Program-made: the position numbers and the translations under genes | In this document: in pieces, positions 1 through 4,081 of the stretch | How the letters are laid out: every line of letters starts with the position of its first letter | Position numbering within the stretch: the first letter of the stretch is position 1 | Source of the DNA: JABISG01 sp963581435 | Lineage (GTDB): Bacteria; Planctomycetota; Planctomycetia; Planctomycetales; Planctomycetaceae | NCBI GenBank assembly: GCA_963581435.1 | Contig: CAUZOL010000368.1 | Span: forward strand, 1 to 6,789 | Length of the DNA stretch: 6,789 nt | Direction: 5' to 3' | The notes under the pieces: model-generated | The model's input: the letters and a program-made list of their open reading frames with translations, nothing else | Told to the model about the DNA's origin: nothing | The model's database searches: none

Positions 1-114
1 CAGCCGCACCAATTCCGTAGCTACCCACACGGCATCTGGGGCGATAGCCACGGCGACCTGTATGTCAGCGAAGTCGGCTCGGACGGGCAGTTGAAGAAAT
101 ATGTCCGCCGTTAA
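1..114 (+). CDS. C-terminal end of a probable NHL/SMP-30-like beta-propeller protein (5' partial)
   Basis: An open frame enters from the left edge in frame 1 and encodes 37 residues before a TAA stop at 112-114. The readable part includes HGIWGDSHGDLYVSEVG, which matches the usual blade signature of NHL-repeat and related six-bladed propellers (PHGI-W-D--G-LYV-E). It is followed by a short charged tail ending KKYVRR. Such proteins are common in planctomycetes as secreted or periplasmic propellers, often described as peptidylglycine-amidating-lyase-like or SMP-30-like. The fragment is too short to choose a subfamily or to say whether the protein is exported. It is transcribed toward the minus-strand DUF1501 gene, with 46 bp between the two stop codons, so it is not part of that operon. 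The reading is supported only by motif and frame; most of the gene lies outside the window. Confidence 0.7.
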   Translation, partial: QPHQFRSYPHGIWGDSHGDLYVSEVGSDGQLKKYVRR

Positions 115-160
115 ATCAATGCCGCTAAATCGCTGCTGACGTGCCAATTGTCGGCCACGG

Positions 161-1546
161 TCAGATCAGTTGCGAAATTGGCTGGCTGCGGTCGATGAGC
201 GAGGCGATGTTGCGCGGCAAGCCGGTGTGACTTCGCAAGGCGGGCAGGTCGAACAGAACGTACAACACGGTGGCGAAAAGGTTGTCGAGCGTGACCGGGT
301 TTGAGCGCGGCTCTTCGGCCCGCGCATTTGAGGCACCGACGATCTGCCCCATTTGCAGGCCGCCGCCGGCGAAAGCGAGCGTACTCAATCGCGGCCAATG
401 ATCGCGACCGCCGTTGTCTTTGACCTTCGGCGTGCGGCCGAATTCTCCCGTGACGATGAGTAGAATTCTATCGGAAAGACCGCGACGATCAACGTCTTCG
501 AGAAACGCGCTGACGGCATGATCGACCGCGCGCCCGAGTGTCTCCATGCCATGGGGCATATTGAGTTGGGTGTCACCGCCGTGCATGTCCCAGCCGGGAT
601 TGTGAATCGTGACGAACCCGCAACCGGCCTCGCATAGCCGCCGCGCGAGCAGCAGTTGTTTCCCCAACGCGGAAGGACGCGATTTGGTGATTCCCGTCAT
701 GATGTGGCTGGTATCGTACCGTCTGAGCAACTGCGGGGATTCCTGCGACAGATCGAACGCGGCCCGCGATTTGCCCATGACCAGATCGACTGCCTGTTGC
801 TGAAATTGGTCGAGTCCTTGCAGAATGCCGTTGTCTTCGACGCGTCGGTGCAGTTGATCGAGGGAATTGCGCAAAGCGAGACGGTCGTCGAGCCGCCGGT
901 TGGAAATCCGCAGGATCATGTTGCGGTTGAACTCGCCTTCGCCTTGAATTTCGAGCGGCCCGTACGCGCCACCCAGTCCGCCTGCGCCGGAAGCTGCCAG
1001 AAGACGCAGACGCTCTTTGTTGAATTGGCGATCGACTTCCTCTGCGGACAGGTAGACGTGAGTCGGCATCCCGGTGCGGGGGTGGCCGGTGCCGCGCAGG
1101 TGCGTAGCGATTGCCCCCATGCCGGCGCGATCGATGGGGTTGCCCCCGCGAACGACCTGTTCAACCGCCTTGGTGTGATTGGCGGTTTCGTGGGTGAATG
1201 ATCGAACGAGCGCCATCTTGTCGGCCAGTGGGGCCAGTCGGGTGAACGTGCCGCCAAGCGATACGCCGGTGAGACGGCTGGCGACGGAGCCGGTGACGCT
1301 GCGAAATTCGGCGGGCGCGGTCATTTTGGGATCGAAGGTTTCGATCTGGCTGGGGCCGCCGGTGAGAAACAGTAAGACGACCGATGTCTTTTTGACGGGC
1401 TGTCCAGCGGACGCGGCGCGAGCGCGGGTCGCGAGCAAGTCGGCGAGATTGAGTCCGCCCAAGGCAAGCGTACCGACCTGTAAGAAGCCGCGGCGATGAA
1501 CGGCATCGCAGTTTTCGTGTCCGCGGCCGGCCACAATGTCGAGCAT
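161..1546 (-). CDS. DUF1501 family protein A, Tat-signal-like N-terminus
   Basis: This is a 461-residue DUF1501 (PF07394) protein with a fold related to the alkaline phosphatase/sulfatase superfamily; its substrate is unknown. I start it at the ATG at 1544-1546. The frame stays open to a TTG at 1576, but that adds only MNCAPQTRLT and has no Shine-Dalgarno, whereas from the ATG the protein opens MLDIVAGRGHENC, the usual family N-terminus. A twin-arginine-like signal follows (RRGFLQVG at about residues 18-25, then an Ala/Leu/Gly stretch and ARAASAG), suggesting Tat export. Family hallmarks appear in order: LFLTGGPSQIETFDPK near residues 59-74, WDMHGG at 319-324, TGEFGRTPK at 366-374 and GRDHWP at 380-385. 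The C-terminal VTLDNLFATVLYVLFDLP matches the usual family ending. Length is normal and there is no frame break. It is the last gene of the minus-strand cluster, 53 bp after the WD40 gene. It is a diverged paralogue of the DUF1501 protein at 2705-3982. Confidence 0.9.
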   Translation of the reverse strand: MLDIVAGRGHENCDAVHRRGFLQVGTLALGGLNLADLLATRARAASAGQPVKKTSVVLLFLTGGPSQIETFDPKMTAPAEFRSVTGSVASRLTGVSLGGTFTRLAPLADKMALVRSFTHETANHTKAVEQVVRGGNPIDRAGMGAIATHLRGTGHPRTGMPTHVYLSAEEVDRQFNKERLRLLAASGAGGLGGAYGPLEIQGEGEFNRNMILRISNRRLDDRLALRNSLDQLHRRVEDNGILQGLDQFQQQAVDLVMGKSRAAFDLSQESPQLLRRYDTSHIMTGITKSRPSALGKQLLLARRLCEAGCGFVTIHNPGWDMHGGDTQLNMPHGMETLGRAVDHAVSAFLEDVDRRGLSDRILLIVTGEFGRTPKVKDNGGRDHWPRLSTLAFAGGGLQMGQIVGASNARAEEPRSNPVTLDNLFATVLYVLFDLPALRSHTGLPRNIASLIDRSQPISQLI

Positions 1547-1599
1547 GGTCAATCTCGTCTGCGGGGCGCAGTTCAATCAGCCGACGGGGTACTGATCGG

Positions 1600-2655
1600 T
1601 CATTTCTTGGGTTTCGGCTTGCCTGGCGTTGTCTTTGCGGTCAATCGCGTGATGCGGACCTGGCGATCGTGGTGAACGGTGGCGAGTTCCAGGCCGTTGG
1701 GGTGCAGGTCGGCATCGCGAGCCGTATTGGGCAGTTTGAGTTTATGGAATTCCTTGTCTTCGCCCGGCTTCCAGAAGATGAGGAATCCGCCGCCGCTGCC
1801 GCCAGACGCCGCTGCCAGTGTGCCATCGGCCAGCCAGTTGACTTGCCAGAGGATCCCTTTGACACCGGCCGCCACATGCGAGCGAACCTTCTTCTGGCTT
1901 TCCCATTCGAAGAGCATCACCAACGGTTCGTTGACGGCTCCCAGCGGGTTCGTCGCTTTGTGCAAGCCGCAACAGGCAAGGTGTTTGCCGTCGGGGCTGA
2001 GGGCGATGCTGCGAACACCGCCGTAGTGCACCTTTTGACCGCCGTTGTATGAGTGCAGGTCCTTGGCGTCAAAGCTGCGCACCAGTTTGCCTGTACTCAG
2101 TTCCCACTGGTGGACTTTGCCACCTAGGTCGCCGGAGAGAAGAAACTCACCGCCGGGGTGGAAAAAGATGCTGTAGACGTTGCTGTCGTGCCCGGTCAAT
2201 TCTTTCAGCAGGCTGCCGTCGGCGTTCCACAGCTTGACCAGATTGTCGTTGCCGCCGGTCGCAATCATTTTGCCATCGGGGCTGACTTCGACTGCACGAA
2301 TCCAGCCCTTGTGCGCCTCAATGGTCTTCAGCGGAGCCGGCTTTTCAGCGGCGGTTGCCCAGAAGATCATTTTATCGTCGCAGCCGACGCTGATTGCCGT
2401 TTCGCCATCGGCCATGAATGCGATGTCGCGAATCCAACTCTCGTGTGCCGCCCAGACGGTCGGTTTGCCTGTGGCGAGATCCCAACGCTGTAGCGAATAA
2501 TCTTCGCCACTGGTAAAGAGATATCGGCCCTTGGGATCGTACCGACACGCGATCAGCGGGCTGCCGTGCTTCCACGTTGCCTTCACGTGCGCCTGCTTGG
2601 CATCGAGCGGCGACGTGGCTGGCTTTGCAGCTTCGGGAGTGTTTTCTTGATTCAT
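1600..2655 (-). CDS. WD40 repeat protein, seven-bladed beta-propeller
   Basis: The protein has 351 residues from the ATG at 2653-2655. The frame extends to a TTG at 2697, but the extra 14 residues have no ribosome site, and the ATG has a weak GGAA five bases upstream, so I prefer the ATG. After a Pro/Ala-rich leader (NQENTPEAAKPATS), about seven WD40-like blades can be counted: near residues 34-58 (ending QRWDLATGK), 71-99 (ending IFW), 115-143 (ending VKLW), 156-184 (ending HQW), 214-251 (FEW), 265-296 (FWK) and 315-338 (VRITRL). Typical elements recur, such as IRAVEVSPDGKMIATGGND and IALSPDGKHLA. Seven blades would close one propeller, presumably a protein-interaction scaffold. The tail PGKPKPKK is basic. 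No signal peptide or lipobox is visible, so it probably stays in the cytoplasm, unlike its flanking DUF1501 neighbours. It lies 49 bp after DUF1501 B and 53 bp before DUF1501 A, consistent with co-transcription. The partner is unknown. Confidence 0.9.
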   Translation of the reverse strand: MNQENTPEAAKPATSPLDAKQAHVKATWKHGSPLIACRYDPKGRYLFTSGEDYSLQRWDLATGKPTVWAAHESWIRDIAFMADGETAISVGCDDKMIFWATAAEKPAPLKTIEAHKGWIRAVEVSPDGKMIATGGNDNLVKLWNADGSLLKELTGHDSNVYSIFFHPGGEFLLSGDLGGKVHQWELSTGKLVRSFDAKDLHSYNGGQKVHYGGVRSIALSPDGKHLACCGLHKATNPLGAVNEPLVMLFEWESQKKVRSHVAAGVKGILWQVNWLADGTLAAASGGSGGGFLIFWKPGEDKEFHKLKLPNTARDADLHPNGLELATVHHDRQVRITRLTAKTTPGKPKPKK

Positions 2656-2667
2656 GGCTATTCCATA

Positions 2668-2712
2668 TCGCGTTATGACAGCGTCATTTGATGGCAACGT
2701 CGCGTTATGACA
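2668..2712. repeat. Pair of 13-bp direct repeats around the DUF1501-B stop codon
   Basis: The 13-base word TCGCGTTATGACA (plus strand) occurs perfectly at 2668-2680 and at 2700-2712, a 32-bp period. The second copy contains the TAA stop codon of the DUF1501-B gene; the first lies in the gap before the WD40 start. Between and overlapping them is a short inverted repeat, ATGAC-AGC-GTCAT, at 2675-2687. The flanks beyond the 13 bases do not match convincingly, so this is either the remnant of a small tandem duplication or a paired binding site. No function can be assigned. Confidence 0.6.
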
Positions 2713-3982
2713 ACAACTTGGTAATCGGTGCGCGTCTTGGGTCGGCCAACGGAATCGGGCGGCCGCCGATGTCGAAGGTGTCGGATGAGTCGAGTCCGAC
2801 GGCTGCTAGGTAGGTATGGAACAGATGGCCGTGATCGACTTCGTCCTCAATCACCGCCGTGCCGCCCGCATTGGTTTTGCCGACAACCGCCCCGCGTTGG
2901 AGCCGTCCGCCAGCCAGACAAACCGACCAGGCGGTTCCCCAGTGATCGCGACCATAGTACTTGTTGATATTCGGCGTGCGGCCGAATTCGGACATGACGA
3001 TAATCAGCGTGCTGTCGAGCATGCCGCGTTCGTGCAGGTCACTAACGAGGGCCGAGTACGAGCGGTCGAATTCACCGAGCTGCTCAAGATGGAAATTGAA
3101 GTTCTCGTTGTGCGTGTCGTAATTGGAATGCGACAATTGAACGAACGTGATTCCATTTTCGAGCAGTCGGCGGGCCATTAAGCAGTGTTGGCCGAAGTCG
3201 TGCTTGCCGTAGCGTTCGTGATCCGCCGCCGGTTCTTTCGCCACGTCGAAGACGCCGCGCTTCTTCATCAATTCCTGGGCTTGCTCGTAGCTGTAGGTGT
3301 AGGCATCGGTTTGGGCCGTTCGCCGTTGTCGATCGAACCGACTGTTCGCCTTACGTCGAAATGCGTTGCGTGCCTGATCCGCCTCTTCTGTCAAAGAACT
3401 CACCCGCGCGGAGTTGGCCGGCGGCTTTCCATTGATGCCGATGCTGGCATATCGCGGTCCCAAATAGGCGGCATCGTTGCCGCGTCCGCCACCGGGAATG
3501 CGAATGTGACCGGGCAGCGGATTGGTGGGCGACTCCAAAGCCTTCGCGCAGACGGCCCCCAGATTTGGCAACTGAATGCCGGGCCGCTGGTTCCGGCCGT
3601 ATTGCATCTGATAACTGCCTTTGCCGTGGTCACCGTTCTTGGTGTTAATGCCCCGCACAATGGACAGTTTGTCCATATGCTTTGCGGTCAGCGGCAGCAA
3701 CTCGGAAATGTGCACGCCGGGAACCGAAGTGGGAATAGCGCGGAACGGTCCGCCGGTCTTGGTTTTGGGTTTGGGATCCCAACTTTCCAACTGGCTGAGG
3801 CCGCCCGACATGTAAATGACGACGACCCGCTTCTGATCTTTCGAAAGTTGCTTCGCTGCGGCAGGGCTTGCCATCATGCCCAGACCGCCGGCAATGGCTC
3901 CGACGCCGCCAGCCAAACCGCCGAGAAACTGACGACGGCCGATTTCATGCTCGCCTGAAAGACACGCGTAATCGCATTTCAT
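2705..3982 (-). CDS. DUF1501 family protein B, Tat-signal-like N-terminus
   Basis: This 425-residue DUF1501 (PF07394) protein starts at the ATG at 3980-3982, which has a good Shine-Dalgarno (AGGAGA, 7 bases upstream). The N-terminus carries a twin-arginine-like signal: RRQFLGG at residues 16-22, a Gly/Ala/Met-rich hydrophobic stretch, and a plausible cleavage site at ASPAAAKQ (residues 38-45). Family motifs appear in order: VVVIYMSGGLSQLESWDPK (53-71), SNYDTHNENF (286-295), VMSEFGRTPN (329-338) and GRDHWG (344-349). The C-terminus has VDHGHLFHTYLAAVGLDSS (382-400) and ends PITKLLS. The fold is expected to resemble the alkaline phosphatase superfamily, but the metal ligands and substrate are not established. 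The gene follows the DUF1549/DUF1553 gene by 99 bp, the usual pairing in planctomycetes, which suggests the two products act together outside the cytoplasm. Its C-terminal region differs clearly from that of DUF1501 A, so the pair is not a recent duplication. Confidence 0.92.
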   Translation of the reverse strand: MKCDYACLSGEHEIGRRQFLGGLAGGVGAIAGGLGMMASPAAAKQLSKDQKRVVVIYMSGGLSQLESWDPKPKTKTGGPFRAIPTSVPGVHISELLPLTAKHMDKLSIVRGINTKNGDHGKGSYQMQYGRNQRPGIQLPNLGAVCAKALESPTNPLPGHIRIPGGGRGNDAAYLGPRYASIGINGKPPANSARVSSLTEEADQARNAFRRKANSRFDRQRRTAQTDAYTYSYEQAQELMKKRGVFDVAKEPAADHERYGKHDFGQHCLMARRLLENGITFVQLSHSNYDTHNENFNFHLEQLGEFDRSYSALVSDLHERGMLDSTLIIVMSEFGRTPNINKYYGRDHWGTAWSVCLAGGRLQRGAVVGKTNAGGTAVIEDEVDHGHLFHTYLAAVGLDSSDTFDIGGRPIPLADPRRAPITKLLS

Positions 3983-3989
3983 GACGGTT

Positions 3990-3995
3990 TCTCCT
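3990..3995 (-). promoter_or_regulatory. Shine-Dalgarno of DUF1501 B
   Basis: Read on the minus strand this is AGGAGA, followed by seven bases and then the ATG at 3982. It is the only strong ribosome binding site in the window and fixes the DUF1501-B start. The other internal genes have weak sites. Confidence 0.75.
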
Positions 3996-4000
3996 GCGGT

Positions 4001-4017
4001 GGCGGCTTCATGCCGCC
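4001..4017 (-). other. Stem-loop just upstream of the DUF1501-B ribosome binding site
   Basis: On the minus strand GGCGGC-ATGAA-GCCGCC forms a perfect six-pair GC stem with a five-base loop. It ends five bases before the Shine-Dalgarno of DUF1501 B. There is no U-tract, so it is not a standard terminator. It could limit degradation or affect ribosome access to the downstream gene; this is inference from position only. Confidence 0.5.
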
Positions 4018-4052
4018 GTGAATTGGATAGAGTTTGTCTTGTCGATTTTAGC

Positions 4053-4070
4053 CGTCCCGCTTGCGGGACG
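4053..4070 (-). other. Strong GC stem-loop downstream of the DUF1549/DUF1553 stop codon
   Basis: CGTCCCG-CAAG-CGGGACG on the minus strand gives a perfect seven-pair stem with a four-base loop, 11 bases after the TAA at 4082-4084. The flanks add TTTT before and AAAA after, which can pair beyond a three-base internal mismatch. No run of U follows on the minus strand, so intrinsic termination is doubtful. More likely it is an intercistronic mRNA-stability or attenuation element, or one copy of a dispersed intergenic palindrome. Its symmetry means it could also act for plus-strand transcripts, but no plus-strand gene ends here. Confidence 0.6.
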
Positions 4071-4081
4071 TGGAAAAGCTG

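Noticed and set aside
115..160. Possible bidirectional terminator between the convergent genes
   Set aside because: I could not find a stable stem with a U-tract in these 46 bases, only the short CAATTG palindrome and imperfect GCC/GGC pairings.
656..1201. 181-codon plus-strand open frame
   Set aside because: It is antisense to DUF1501 A, which has full family motifs; the plus-strand product shows none.
1576..1596. ATCAG/CTGAT inverted repeat between the WD40 and DUF1501-A genes
   Set aside because: Five pairs around an 11-base loop is weak, and an alternative CCGA/TCGG pairing competes with it; it is expected by chance.
3185..3958. 257-codon open frame on the plus strand
   Set aside because: It lies wholly opposite the DUF1501-B gene, has no recognisable motif and encodes a Val/Arg/Gly-rich product typical of antisense shadows in GC-rich genes.
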